Shown: positions 1-15,700 of the stretch, in pieces
Numbering within the stretch: the first letter of the stretch is position 1
Layout of the letters: the number at the start of each line of letters is the position of its first letter
From: Mactromeris polynyma
Taxonomy: Eukaryota; Mollusca; Bivalvia; Venerida; Mactridae
DNA: 64,000 bases
NCBI GenBank assembly: GCA_032209605.1
Contig: JASFXZ010000001.1
Coordinates: 8,929,703-8,993,702, forward strand
Reading direction: 5' to 3'
The notes under the pieces: model-generated
Database searches by the model: none
Seen by the model: only the letters and a program-made list of their open reading frames with translations
Told to the model about the DNA's origin: nothing
Made by a program: the position numbers and the translations under genes

Positions 1-777
1 CAGTAGTTACATCAGTCCTGGACACCTTTCAATCAAACTACTGACAAAGATTGTCAACAGACCTGCACATTTATTTCATGAAAATGGTCAAATGCTGATG
101 TTTCGAAAGTCAAGAAAATCGAAAAAATAACAGTTAGGCGATTTTGAATGATGAATGAAAATCTCACAGGTCCTAAAATATCTCCTACATATTTATACAA
201 TCCTAATTTCAAGAATACACGGTTTTGTAGGTACTTGTATAATGTTTTGTCAATATTTTTTGATGCTATAAATTAAAGCTCTATTCCAGAAAATCTGTCA
301 TAATTACAGGTATAACAACCTGTACAACAAGAATACTTCACTTTGATATACATAGAAATATCTATAAAAATGAATATAAATGTCTACTTGACAACTTTAC
401 AGAAAGAAGTTGAAATTGATTTGAAAAAAAGACTTGTGATAAATAACACCAACAAAACACCATACATGTTGCATTTACATATATACAGGCATGAGAATGC
501 AAAATTTCAAAATCGGCTGAAAATTTGGCAAGGGGTCCAGGAAGCCACTTAAGCTCTTGGCTTTTAAGCATCAAAAATGGTCTCAAAAACGGCCCTTGCG
601 AGCGTCAAATCCCCCGAATTCCATAAATTCGCGAAAGATTCTCATGCCTGATATATAGCATCAGATATTCACCAACATAATGTAAGTTCAGAGCAAACAA
701 AATATTATCAACCAAAAAAACAAGAACTGTTATTTAACTAAAGAACTCACAAAAATCAAAGGACTAGAAGTACTTAC

Positions 778-3700
778 CAGATCCAATTTTAATGAGTCCA
801 TTATGTTGGATGAATATTGTATCACAGGTCAGATTCCCGTGTATCACAGGAGGATTACATGAATGTAGGTAACTAAAATAGGTAAGAAAGAAGAAAACAA
901 ATAACTTTTCTGACATAATCGTTGTATTGAGTTTAACGCAACTTTTCGAAAAAAAATTTAGTTATACATGTACCTAGTGGTCAGTTGAACTAATCAGTTT
1001 CCCTGGTATTAATTATCAACCATTACTAATTTGCCCTTCTTCAAGCAGCTGGCAACTACCCAACATGAATCATAGGTGGAGGACAAAATACCATAGCCAA
1101 AGGTCACAGCACACAACCTGCCCTGCTCGGGAATCGAATCCGGATCGCCTAGGTGACAATCCAAAACTTTATCAACAAGTCTAACCAGACATGCTTCTAA
1201 ATTGAATATGCAACAAAAGTCTCTGAGTTTTAAGTAAAATCAATGTTGAGTACTTTATATTTCTAACAAACATTTCTGACATGTCATGTCCAAGTATATC
1301 CTTATTTAAAATCATTTAATAAGACAGTGAGACTGAAAAATTATGATTTTAAGCATGTACATAGTCAGCCCCTGGAAAATATGAAACCAAGAATTTTCTA
1401 AAATTGGTTTTATTAGGGGTAAAGAAAAAATGTAATTCTACATTCCATTGAATTTCAGTAAGATGTTTAAAGCCTGCCTTTGCTTTTAGTGAGACTCAAG
1501 CAGAAATTGAATTGTATTTTGTTGTTATACGGCACAATTAGGGAGAGAATCCCACATTCCTGGCAATCCACAGTAGATCAATTGTATATACAACTACAGT
1601 ATGATAATGATAATATAATAGATAAATGTTCACCTCAGAGCAGACAAAATCTGTGTACTCCATCTCTTCCATGCCTACAATTGAACAATGGTATAATAAT
1701 CATAAAACAAGGTTTAATATTTTACAATCCAAAAATACAATAGTGATAAGGGAAAACTAACAACAAGAAGACAGAACAAAGGCACTTGTTCAGTGAAATT
1801 CAGAGCAACACATACAATCATTGTATAGGATATAACAAGAAATCTACAACAAGGACAGGTAGACATTGCTTTTAGCCAGGACCAATGTCCCCATACTTTC
1901 ATATTAAAAAACTTGATGCTGATACTTTACACCAAATTTGGTTGACATCTGACCAATATATCAAAAATATCCATTGAAAAATTCAAAGGGCAATAACTCT
2001 AAATGGTAAAGGTCAATGAGCCATGAAAACCGGAAGACATACATGACTGCAGGTCGGTTTTGTAGGTCCACTGTTAAGACAAGTGAGTATAATAAAAGCT
2101 ATCTTTACCTTTAACTGGAATGTTTTGTTGTTTTTCTTTGTTTTCTTCAAAAATTGTTTCAAAGAGCCAGAGGACATATACTCTGTGATGAATATAACCT
2201 GTAAAAACACAACAATTAAGAATTCAATAAAAAATAATGACTCCATCAATACAATAGTTGCAACTGTTTGAAAAACATTTCCTGAAAATCGAAAATGAAT
2301 AAGTTTTGTGTTACATGTTTATTAAGAAATTCCTGAAAATAGGAAAGATCATACATTTATATCAACGTAGACATAGAAGCATGCTGTAGAATCTAGAACT
2401 TCATCTCCAGAGGACTTTCAACAGGAAAGATGTCACAATAGAAATGCTAAACCATACGAGCACCACTGTCCAATTTCCAACCTCTTCTTTAAGTGACTCC
2501 ATTTCCAATTAACGTCACATGCGACGTCACCATATACTGACAGTAAGCAATATTTGCCCCATATGGCAATATGAAATCAAAGTGACCATATGGAGTAAAT
2601 ATTGTTTCCTGCTTGCAAATAGTGACATCGCAAGTTGCATTTTCTTGAAATGACGTCACTTAAAGAAGAGGTTGTTAATCCCATAGCAGCGCTCATATGT
2701 TAATGCACTTATAGGCAAATAACATTAAAGATAACATGGCAATATGTTGGTGTGAACCCAAACAACATACAGACATAAAACATCTTGCTCTACTAAACTG
2801 AATGTCCATTTCTCCCCTGATGCAAATGTAATAAAATATTGAATAACTACAGTAGGACACAGACACTTCCAGCCTTTGTCACAAAAGCAAATGCTATTAT
2901 TCTGCTCAAAGTATCAAAAGTACCAACAACTGTACTGATTATGGTGATATGTCATATGTTCAAACATGAAACCCCAGGTGCACAACTACACATGCTGGTT
3001 AACATTCCAGTAAAGTTTTATGACTCTGGCTCATATAGTATTGGAGATATGCATGACACAAGTTTGCATACTCTGTAGCTATATTTCAACTCAGTCAAGG
3101 GCCATAACTCTGCACTTCCTGGGCACAGCCAAACATGAAAACCCATGTGCACAACTACATAGGCTGGTGAACATTCCTGTAAAGTTTTTGGACATTTGTG
3201 AGCCCTCAGTTAAATTTAAACTTGATGAAGGACTGTTCACACTAGGGGTGCCATCGATTATAGAATCAATATCGATGCACTATCAATACAAACAAGTTGA
3301 TTTGATATCAATGCAGATTTTGAAATATCAATACAATTGAAAGAATCTTGTTTGTGTACCAACTGGTATTTTCTGTATGTTCATGTTTGATATTCACTGC
3401 CCTCCAAAAGTTACTGCACACTGACAATTTCCCATTGCAATTAATGTATTTTGATATTTGTTTCACATGCAATACAACGAAAATGCTTTTTATCACAGCA
3501 ATAATTTTCTGTGGAAGTATTTATGAATTTGTCCTGCATCAAATTATCTTATTTTCTGTGTCAGATCAATCAGTTACATACTTATTGGTTTTGGATGCAG
3601 GCTGATTGATGCTGCTGCCGAGATGTGCAAATTGTTAATTCTTAACTATCCGTCACAGAAGTGGGATTAATAATTTTACTTCATGGTCATACAAGTTTTA

Positions 3701-6700
3701 TTTGAAATTCTGTAAGAAAAAGTAACAAAATTCAAAATATTCAAGTGTGCAGAAACTTTAAGAGGGCAGTGTATGTTCTGTAATCATTGTTGACTGTCTG
3801 TTCAGTGTTCATTTGCGCATGTTTCAATCAAAATGAAATGTTACCTACTCAGTGCCCCTTTGTTTTGAGGAACCCCAAACAGTGATGTTTGGGAGCATTT
3901 AGTATTATTAAAACAGTGCTTTTGTAGTATCACTGGGGGGAAAAAATTGCCATTTCTATATATTAAGAATAAAATAAATTGCATTCATGAATTTTTTGAA
4001 CACTTAGTAAATGCATCCCTTTCACAAAATGCACTACCTTACTTGTACTTATATTAGCACATATAGTATGAATAAATTACTGACTAATTAAATAATTATG
4101 TATATGTAAAAAGTAAATCATTAATTATATACATGTATGTATACATAATAAATAAACAAATAAATAAATTGCAAGGATCATGGGATTTAACATCTCACCA
4201 GTTTGTTCAAATATAGCACAGTTTGATGTTTCGTTAATTGTACATTTTGATTCAACATATACTGGGTAACATGATGTTGCTCCAAATAAAATATTGAACA
4301 TTAGGAAAGTGACTGGAAAGTGGTTCATACACATTCAATAGGGACATTTCTCACGAATAATGATAATTTTGTGGTGACAATGATTGTAAGGTCAGATACC
4401 AAGTTTGAAGAGCACATGTTCTAATTACAGTTACTATGACATTTAGTACAATACTCCAACACGTTTTTATCAGATCCTTGATTATTTCTATAGCAATGTG
4501 GACACATTAACTACAATGTAAAATATATGTATGCCCGTTTCCACTTATGTTCACAAAGATTGACAGATGACAATGACTATAAGTGACCACCCAATTACTA
4601 GACATAATAAATCATTTGTTATATAACAATCTACAAGAGTGTAATGAAGGAGCAAGTCTGCTCCACTGGGCTAACAATAGATTCAACTTAAACCTGAACA
4701 AAAACCAGACCTATTTGATTTTTCGTAACTTCATATTCTAATGCAGCCAATTGCAAATGTTAATACTAATCCTTTTTCCGTTACCATGTTTGTTGTCATC
4801 TTTCATTGGATGTATTATACCAATCTATTCACTATATCAAATACTTTGTATTCATCATCAAGTCCATTCCTTCGACAAAAGGTAAAACATATCGCAATTG
4901 TTCATTCATTATACAAAAAGCATTATTCAATAAACAGGGTGGGTGAACACATGACTTTTTTGTTTACTGTAACGCAGCACAAAAAGCTTGCGACCAATCA
5001 CAAAAAGGTACATATTTTGGCAGTGTTTGTTTGTTAGAAATAGGTTATAATAGCCTAAAATCTGGTAATTCAAAATCCGGTTGCATCGATGCCCATATCG
5101 ACACATAGATCTCTGTGGATTTGCCGGAATGCGTGCCACAAAATTTAAGCAAGGCGAAATGTTCTCTGTGGCACGCATTCCGGCAAATCTACCGTTTTGT
5201 GCCGTTGTTAACAAAACAGTGACGTGTTCACCCACCCTGATAAAGATTCTCTCATTTTAATTCAGTAGATATGAGTGACAGACTATAGGACTGCGACCCC
5301 ACAGACCTGGGTACAGCCACGACATGCTGAATTGAGCTGAAGTTTGAGCATTAACATTACTAACAGAAACATACGAGGCTGTACTCACCGGATGTTTCAA
5401 CAAGATTACATCCACTTCTACCCCTTTCTACAGTATATATATATTAATTCAAGGAGTCTAATGCTTTTTACACCCAACCATTTTCTGTGGTCGAAATTGC
5501 ATTTCAAACATCAAAATATATCCATGACATGCACTGAAATCTAGACATGAACAATTTATCTTTCAAATTCTTACAACACCTTCATCACATAAGTCCATCA
5601 ACGACTGCCGAAGTTCCCCTCAGAACTGTGCATCAAAATGTGCACCTGTCAAAAACCAGTGTTTCGGAAAGTTTCAGAACAAGTGTCATAACTTTTTTTT
5701 TTGTTAATGCATTTCCCTGAATTATATAGTTACTGGTATGTGTATATTTTATTGGTTAATTGTTAAAAGAATATAATAGTATAAGTAGCGTGCTAGTTGC
5801 TAGTTATTGTCACCATACCGACACCATATGAAGGAAAAAACAGTCCAATTTCCACAAATATTCTCCAGAACACTTCACACACTTCTCATTTATATAAACC
5901 CATGATTCAAAACATTTTTAAAGTTTTCTGATGGAATTCTCAATGTCACGAACAGTTAACCTTCTATCAGTTCTCAGTCTACTTGATGTTACTATAGCGA
6001 TGGAACAATTTGTACAGATAATGACACATAAGAATGAAAGTCTCTAAAGAATAGATAATATGTGGGGCTACATATCCTGAAAATTGCACGGAAAAGTATA
6101 AGAAAATGAAAAAGGTACAACACTTGTCCCCAAACTTTCCGAACACCCCTCGTAATTGGGTACAGGTGAGCTAAAATACTGACCAACTTTTCACTAAGGC
6201 TACTGTATATAAGGACAGGTTTTTATATGAGACAATACATAACAAAGCAAGGTGGATTGATGGTCTGCACCCACTTGGACAAAATGGCAATCAAGAACGT
6301 CATTCGATCAACTTTAATTCTAGGATTTTTATTATCATTAGGTAAGATTTCATTTTATGCATCTATGCAGATTCTCTCGAGGTTATATTTTAAATGTCAA
6401 TTTTAGATTCTCGCCACATATAAGTAAGAAAATGACTGTATCTTGTTAAATTCACATTATTCAATGAGAATAGAATGCAATATTGAAAATGAGTAATGAT
6501 TTATTGGTTTTGCATTATAAAAATGCTTATATTCTTTGTGTTCTCTTTATATTGTAATAGTTTATGTATGTATGAAGGCCTCTTGTTAGATAAGTTTATG
6601 TATTATTTTATGTTCATAGCTTAAGGAGTTACCTTCAATTAATAAAGTTTATTATTATTAATATTAAGGGATCCAGTGCAAAGCACCTTTATCAGTCAGG

Positions 6701-9700
6701 TCACTGACAAAGACAATTTCAGTGCAACTGAACAGTTAAAATTATAGGCACGAGACGATTAATCAATCCATCGATGCATCATGGTGCAGTCACTCACGAG
6801 TGCTTTCGACCCAAGCATGAAATTTAAACAGAACTTAATTATTTTCTCTGGAAACTTCATGCTTCCACCAATTACTAACTATCATGCAACTATTGAAGAC
6901 AGGACCTACCTTTTCTTAACACATTAAGACAATTGTTGTAAGCTATAGTATTTAAATATACAGCACTGAATTGTCTATTTCAATGTGTACAAGTTAACAA
7001 AAACCCAAAGTAACAGCGTAACAATTCCGAAACTGAAACCATGTTACAAGTTGTGATGTAAAATATTGTTATCTGAATTATATTGTTAACTTGCCTGTGT
7101 ATGACAAAAATCACTTTGTTTAACATCTTTAAACTAGTTGTGTCTTTTTAAATGAATACAACGTTCAAGCAGTTTTGGCTTAAGGAAGTTAAGACATATA
7201 TAGTACATTTATCAAAGCTAATTACAAATATATACAATAGTTCTTTTTCTTTGAATGAATAACAAACTTAATTTGCTTAAACAAATATATTTTCAATGAG
7301 CAATAATTTATTTTTCAGCAACATGTCAGATGGGCGGTATGACAGGTATGTCCCTTGCGGACCATGCCTTGTTGGACAGTGCAGTTAAACAGATAGTCCA
7401 TCCATTAGCTTCAGCAACACCACAAATGAATGCCATAGCAATGATGCAAGGGGCGCCACCAACAACAGTTCAACAAATAATGCAGTATATGCCTGAAATG
7501 CAAAACCTAGCCAGACAAATGGGAGTGAAACCGCCATCAGCTACTGGGGCGGCAGTGCCAGGAGCTCTCGATGCTATGATACAAAATAGAGCACTACAGT
7601 GGCTTCAACAACGTAACATGATGACAGGTGGAGGAATGGGCATGGGTGGCATGGGGGGCATGGGTGGCATGGGTGGCATGGGTGGCATGGGTGGCATGGG
7701 GGGCATGGGGGGCATGGGAAACATGTTCATGAGAATGCATTTCTTTGAAAACTTTATGTAATACCCACACATAGGCATTTTAAAATTGATAGAGAATATC
7801 GATATTGCCCATTTTGTGAATGTATTGTTGAAGACGAATTTCATGTTTTACTTATATGTCCATTGTACTCAAGTTTAAGTGTTAAATATATACCTAGGTT
7901 ATATTACCAACACCCAACTGTTCAATCATTATACAATCTGATGTCATGTCAAAATGAATTGATTATCAAAAATACAGCCTCATTTGTATACCATGCTTTT
8001 AACTAGTAATATTGTATAAGTTCATGATAAAATACCACACATACCTTCTATAACCTGTTATATTAACAGCTGAAAGTTGTTCATTTTGTTATAGGCATTG
8101 TTTTAATAAAAACATTCTGAAATAAATTTGCTCTTGTTTTGTAAATTGAGTAGCCCAATAATTTACCCGCCCCCTAAAATCCTATTTTACCCGCATTAAA
8201 CTATACCCTCATTAAACTATCATTTACCAAAATATACATGAATATGGAAAATATATGCGCACAAAGACATATTAGTATGCAAAGATATAAAACAAACTTT
8301 GCCACAAAGACAACACAAACAAGAATAACTCCGACTGAACGTGACAAAATAGAAATATCACTGAATGATTAATACCCCCCTCTGCAATACTGCTTTGTCA
8401 GACAAATAAAGGACAGTTATGATTTCCTGCAATTTCTAATAAACACAAACTTACATGTGCTTGGAATCATGCCATTGTACATATGTTCTAAAAGCCCTAT
8501 GATGCCTAGACCCATCAAATAAACATCATCTACACTTCATTGGGATCCCTGTGCATGAAGTTTGTAGGAATCCATTTTTTGAAAGTGTGGAAGTGGTTTG
8601 CACCACAAACTTTCATATGTAAACATTTTGTATAAGACCAAGGGAGTGCAACTCTGCAATACTTATTTATCGCAAAAAATATGTCATCGTAATATAATCA
8701 TGTAACCAACTACAAACCGATATTACTTGAATGTTGTAATGTGCAACTAGGGTGAACCATTCATCTACCATGTAAGTGTATGATCTATCGAGAGACACCT
8801 AATGACCAACTGTTCACCAACAGAACACAAATACAGTTACTGTATGCTACAAAACTACTATTTCATGTTGTGAAATTGAATGAGGAGTCTTATATATTTA
8901 GTACATTGTATTACTAAAGTTGTTGGTATATATTTAGTATTACTAAAGTTGTTGGTATATATTTAGTATTACTAAAGTTGTTGGTATATATTTAGTATTA
9001 CTAAAGTTGTTGGTATATATTTAGTATTACTAAAGTTGTTGGTATATATTTAGTATTACTAAAATTGTTGGTATATATTTAGTATTACTAAAGTTGTTGG
9101 TATATATTTAGTAATAGTATTACTAAAGTTGTTGGTATATATTTTTAGTATTACTAAAGTTGTTGGTATATATTTAGTATTACTAAAGTTGTTGGTATAT
9201 ATTTAGTATTACTAAAGTTGTTGGCATATATTTAGTATTACTAAAGTTGTTGGCATATATTTAGTATTACTAAAGTTGTTGGTATATATTTAGTATTACT
9301 AAAGTTGTTGGTATATATTTAGTATTACTAAAGTTGTTGGTATATATTTAGGATGCAACATACAATATCAGTTATTATTGAATGTGTCAAGTCATGCTTT
9401 TAGTCCAGTACATGTCACTTACCACATGTCACAACAAGTCATCAATCAAACTTATAAATAATCACCCCTCATAAAAAGTAAATGAAGACATAATAAACAG
9501 ACAATTAAGCTGTCATATCATTATATACACATACACTATATATAAACAATGTACAGATAACTCTAACCAAATAGTTAAAACCTACAAGGCAGAGTAAGTC
9601 ACCTTGTCAAATATGAACTTAAATATAAATCTATGCTTGATGTACCAAAATGTAAAACATACACAACATATGGGACAGTCTACAGTAACATTTTATTGTA

Positions 9701-12700
9701 GTGTAAAATACCATTTATTTCTTCAAGTAATATCAGTACAGTTTTGCACTTTACCATGTACTATATGAGGTGAATAATCAATTTGTGTACAAAACTGTAT
9801 ACAGTCAAACCTGTGTTAAAGACCACCTGTGAACAAAGACCACTATTGCAAAACCTGTCAGCAAAGACCACCAATTTGATCTCCCATTAGACCATTTTCA
9901 ATGATATTTAATCTGTTAATAGAGACCACCAGTAAACAAAGACCACATTTTGCTGTTCCCAAGGGTGGTCTTTACAGACAGGTTTGACTGTACATGTACT
10001 ATTCTATGCTTTATACAGAATATCTGAGGAAAAATTCAAAAACTATTTCAAGCAATTCTTTCAAGGATTGATCGCCAAATCACTAACAAGTAAACAAAAT
10101 TGACAACAAGCCATGTTTTTCCATTGCAATGGAAACTGAAATGTAACACTTACAGCAGGAATGGCTATCTGAGAAAACCCACGAGTGACCTACCATCATT
10201 TTCTTTTTCTGAACTTTTCATAACTTTACTCTTCAAAATAAGAAATCTCCGATACAGACTATTTTTCTATGGGTTTCAGGCAAAATATAAGCATTTTTTT
10301 TTAATTCAAGTGATTCTCTAGGTTTTTAAGGTAAGCCATTTTCAAGGAGTTCCAAGGACTAGCATCAATGTCCAGAACTTTTCAATGTCTGTTTGAACCC
10401 TGCGTGTACTCAATGAATCATTACCGTATGATCTTATTTCAGTCTTTTTTGTAACCATTCAATTGCAGACGAGGAGAAATTCCTGGGTGCCAACTTCATA
10501 GGTAAGTGCTCTTTTTCAGCGAAAATGTTTTGTTTGAAAGCAAAAAAACAAATTATCCATGATTTTACACATTGTATCGATACATAATTGTGCCTTAATG
10601 ATTTTAAAATATAGTGCTATATAAATCTAAACTAGTAAAAGAGCTCTCGATTCGGCTGAAAGTTTTCTCGAGTAGTTGCTTAAACAGGCTAGATCTCGAG
10701 CTTAAAGAAATAATTAACGAAAGACAGTAATACTAAATTTGCGATTCATGAAAAATGTCAGTCCACGGACATATACTTAGAAACAAATATAAATTCTGGA
10801 TTACACTGATGCTAAACAAAACACCAAATAAGACTTTTATGTAAATGGCATCTCAGAATATTGTCTATGGCAGACACTCACATCTTACACTATTGTCTAT
10901 GGCAGATGCTCACATCTCACGATATTGTCTATGGCAGATGCTCACATCTCACAATATTGTCTATGGCAGACACTCACATCTCACACTATTGTCTATGACA
11001 GACACTCACATCTCACAATATTGTCTATGGCAGACGCTCACATCTCACAACATTGCCTATGGCAGACGCTCACATCTCACAACATTGTCTATGGCAGACG
11101 CTTGCATCTCACAATATTGTTAATAGCAGACATTCACATCTCATAATATTGTCTATGGCAGACACTCACATCTCACGATAATGTCTATGGCAGACACTCA
11201 TTCTCACAATAATGTCTATGGCAGACACTCATTCTCATGATGTTGTCTATGGCAGTCACTCATTCTTACAATGTTGTCTATGGCAGACACTCATTCTCAC
11301 AATATTGTCTATGGCAGACACTCATTCTCACAATATTGTCTATGGCAGACACTCCTTCTCACAATATTGTCTATGACAGACACTCATTCTCACAATACTG
11401 TCTATGGCAGACACTCATTCTCACAATACTGTCTATGACAGACACTCATTCTCACAATACTGTCTATGACAGACACTCATTCTCACAATACTGTCTATGA
11501 CAGACACTCATTCTCACAATACTGTCTATGACAGACACTCATTCTCACAATACTGTCTATGACAGACACTCATTCTCACAATATTGTCTTTGACAGACAC
11601 TCATTCTCACAATACTGTCTATGACAGACACTCATTCTCACAATACTGTCTATGACAGACACTCATTCTCACAATACTGTCTATGACAGACACTCATTCT
11701 CACAATACTGTCTATGACAGACACTCATTCTCACAATACTGTCTATGACAGACATTCATTCTCACAATACTGTCTTTGACAGACACTCATTCTCACAATA
11801 CTGTCTTTGACAGACACTCATTCTCACAATACTGTCTATGACAGACATTCATTCTCACAAAATGGTCTATGGCAGACACTCACATCTCACAATATTGTCT
11901 ATGGCCGACATTCATTCTCACAAAATGGTCTATGGCAGACACTCACATCTCACAATATTGTCTATGGCAGACACTCATTCTCACAAAATGGTCTATGACA
12001 GACACTCACATCTCACAATATTGTCTATGGCCGACATTCATTCTCACAATATTGTCTATGGCAGACACTCATTCTCACAAAATGGTCTATGACAGACACT
12101 CACATCTCACAATATTGTCTATGGCAGACACTCATTCTCACAAAATGGTCTATGGCAGACACTCACATCTCACAATATTGTCTATGGCCGACATTCATTC
12201 TCACAAAATGGTCTATGGCAGACACTCACATCTAACAATATTGTCTATGGCAGACACTCAATCTCACAAAATGGTCTATGACAGACACTCACATCTCACA
12301 ATATTGTCTCATAATATGAAACATTATATATGCAGCAAAATCTACAATAGCATCACAATGTTGTTTTTTTAAATAGACCTAGTATTAGTAACATAGGGGG
12401 AAAGTAGATCCAAAATGGCTGCCAAGGTGAATGTATTTAATCTCTATTCTTCAATAAGTGTATATTTATAATTTAACAGATTCAATGAACAATTTTTCTC
12501 AGCGAAACAAGTACTTACAACCATGAGATTTCAGGGCAAGAATAAAACTATCAACCTTAAAATAAAATACTCATGAAAGGTTAAATCAATGTGAAGACCC
12601 ATACATAATTATAAAACAGTCATAGAATAATTGGCAATACTGCTCTGTCAAACAGTCTACATAGGCCTTCTGAAATTGCGAATTACAATCAGACATAAAA

Positions 12701-15700
12701 AAGAATATTTTAATTAAATTAACGGCAAAGTCAGCAATACAAAATTCATTTATCATGAAATATTCATCAATGTACGCTATCCATTGTATGTAACATGTCA
12801 TGCAAACACAATACCATGTAAGCACACTGCAATATTAATGCCAAATGAAGTAATGGCATATAATGCAAACTGTACTGTAAACCTAGAAAATATTCCACTC
12901 AATTTATGTTTGCCATAATTCATATGAAATTAAAAAGCCATAAATATCTGGCCTTGTTATGCAATTTAAAGTTTGTTGAAGTTGTAATAGCTACGAAAAT
13001 GTCTGTTTCATGAAAAACTTGAACAATTGTAAAATGCAAACAAATTAAAAGTTAACAAATAACTGATATTACTGATGCTGCGATACATTATAAATTGAAA
13101 GATAATAATATAAAGTGGAACCTCCCAAAACCGGACCCTCTTAAAACCTTAATACTCCCGAAACCGGACATATTTGTGGTCCCGAATTTTGTTCTTCTAT
13201 TTTTATTGTGTAAAAACACTCTGAAAACCAGGACATCTGAACTCCGGAAAGCAGACGAAAATTTGACTTAATTTGGTTCCATTTCTATATAATTTCATCT
13301 CCAAAAACCGGAACAACTTCGGCAGTACGTGTCATCATGAATAAACTTGCATTCTGTTGACACTGTTTGACATGTTGATTTACATCGAAAGGCGATGCAC
13401 GCTTTTACTACACGTGTGAAAATCCTAATTGTTACAGACGTCGGGTCTGATTAATGCCGATGGCAAATACTACTGATTGACTGTTAGTCCGTTGATTATG
13501 TTTATGATTGGATTATTATCCAATAGTCCTAAAAGGCTAAATGGGTAATTATCAAAGATCATAGAGCTAAGTAAATGATATGAGTTTCTTTAAGTTTGCT
13601 TGTACATTTTTAAAATAAAAAATTAAAAGATTTACAATTATTCAATGAAATAATGACCTGATCCTATGTAAGAGTATGAAATAGCAACAAAATGACAAAA
13701 CCCTCTACAAACCGGACACCTCTGTAAACCGGAATTTCATCCGGTCCCGAAGGAGTCCGGTTCAGGGAGGTTCCACTGTACAACATTGTCTTTATATATA
13801 TGGCCAAGCAACTTACTATATATACAATGCCTTACAAAACAGTTCACCAAAATAGGCAAACTATTATCAACATATAAAGACCTATATACAATGCATTACA
13901 AAACAGTTCACCAAAATAGGCAAACTATTATCAACATATAAAGACCTATATACAATGCATTACAAAACAGTTCACCAAAATAGGCAAACTATTATCAACA
14001 TATAAAGACCTATATACAATGCATTACAAAACAGTTCACCAAAATAGGCAAACTATTATCAACATAATTATAAAGACCTTCAATTAAGTTAATATGAGAT
14101 TTTGAGACCAGTCACTATAAATTTTAGAATGAAGCATTCCGTTTTTATAAAAAAAAAGTAATCAATAATATTTGTTGACATTTCAAGTGGTTTCAATCAT
14201 CTATTTTAATCATAAATTATTGCATTATGCATATATTAAGGGTTGCTATCATCCAGCTGCCATGGTGTAATAGGTACCAGGACACAGAACTTCCATCAAA
14301 GGTTTCTGGTTCAATCCTTGATATTACACACAATAAGCAAACACTCCTATTTAAAGAAATAGAACATACAATTCTAAAAATAGAACTGGCAGGGTGAATA
14401 GAATTTGTCTACACATATGTATCAACTGTCACAAATGTATTATCATTAATTATTCCACAAAATAATATGCAATGGCAATGCCTGTTTCATACATGTGAAA
14501 GTGTTCCGTTGTGTCGGTGTCAGTGTCAGTATCAAGTCCAATAAGTTGAGAAATTAGCACACACACCTATCTACCTCATGTTCAACTCAAATAGCAACAC
14601 AATGGGTCAAATAATTAGTAAGCAATGTCCAGTTTCAGTCCAGACCAGTTCAGTGAGTTTATTACTAAGTTCTAAAAAAAATTATACAGATAAATCTTTA
14701 CCCAGGACACATACTTAATCCTAAGGCCAATATAAGTTGACAATACAAAGACTTTCCACATTCTTTCAGTACATTAGCAAGGAGAGAAAGCAGCCAGCCT
14801 TCATAATGAAAGGTGAGGAAAATTAATCATAAGTAGGTTAATTACATAACAGAAACATCTGACCATCATCTAATAGGGTCAGCTTCAACAAATTCAGGTC
14901 ATATAAAACATTAGCCTTCAAGTACTTAATTAATGTGATTGTTACACATTTTTCAAAATCAGTGTCTTCTTCAGTAGAAATTTCGAATCTCAACAGAGCA
15001 GTCAGACAAGAAACGGCAGTGTTTTAATATGCTCAAAATGGATAAAAGTCTGTTTTTATTTACAATAATTGCTGTTTTCGTAAGCACAGGTAATGTATAC
15101 AATTTATAAGTATTTTTACAACTATAATCTAGAGACTGTATATCCACAAGGATGCACCTGAATATTTTCCTGCAAGGCACTAGACAGTTTTTTGGGGATT
15201 TATACCCATTACCACAAATGGTATAATTTTGCATCTTAAAAAGATTCTGAGATAAATTTGTATGATCGATTTTACACTACCTTTATACCATATTTTTTTA
15301 TCAATTATGACAAATAAAACCAGAATAATGTTCACAGGATCTACTCTTCTTCAATAAATACATTTATGTATCAAATCTATGACACATTTTACTGATCTAA
15401 AATTCATAAGACATTATGGTCATATTCCATATAAAGAGGATGTCTGTGATCCAAGTAAATTGTAGCAAGATACTCTCGTTCTTCAAGTCTGTATCGTATT
15501 TTGTAATACATGTAGTAACAATTGGGCCAAATTGCATGAATATCATGGTATTCTATGACTATTGTGACACCTTTATCACGTATAATTGAATATAGTTCAA
15601 AATGTTTGTCCAACTTAATAAATACGGATCATTATATGTGTTGTCATGAATTATGGAATAATAATACTAGTTTTCAGAAAAAATTTAAAATGCGCTTTTA

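Noticed and set aside
1..777. Search for the next NRBP exon (kinase C-lobe)
   Set aside because: No open, splice-bounded segment resembling the family's following residues was found; it must lie left of the window.
7605..7844. Minus-strand proline-rich ORF (MPPMPP repeats)
   Set aside because: Shadow of the (MGG)n tract; the plus-strand gene has a signal peptide, splice sites and a paralogue.
10845..12372. Several long plus-strand ORFs of repeated 'YGRHSHLTILSMAD'-like peptides
   Set aside because: They come from the 31/32-bp tandem array, whose period keeps all three frames open. No start context, signal or splice evidence.
8893..14067. Regular direct repeats considered as CRISPR-like arrays
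   Set aside because: The repeats are contiguous minisatellites with no unique spacers, and the genome is eukaryotic.
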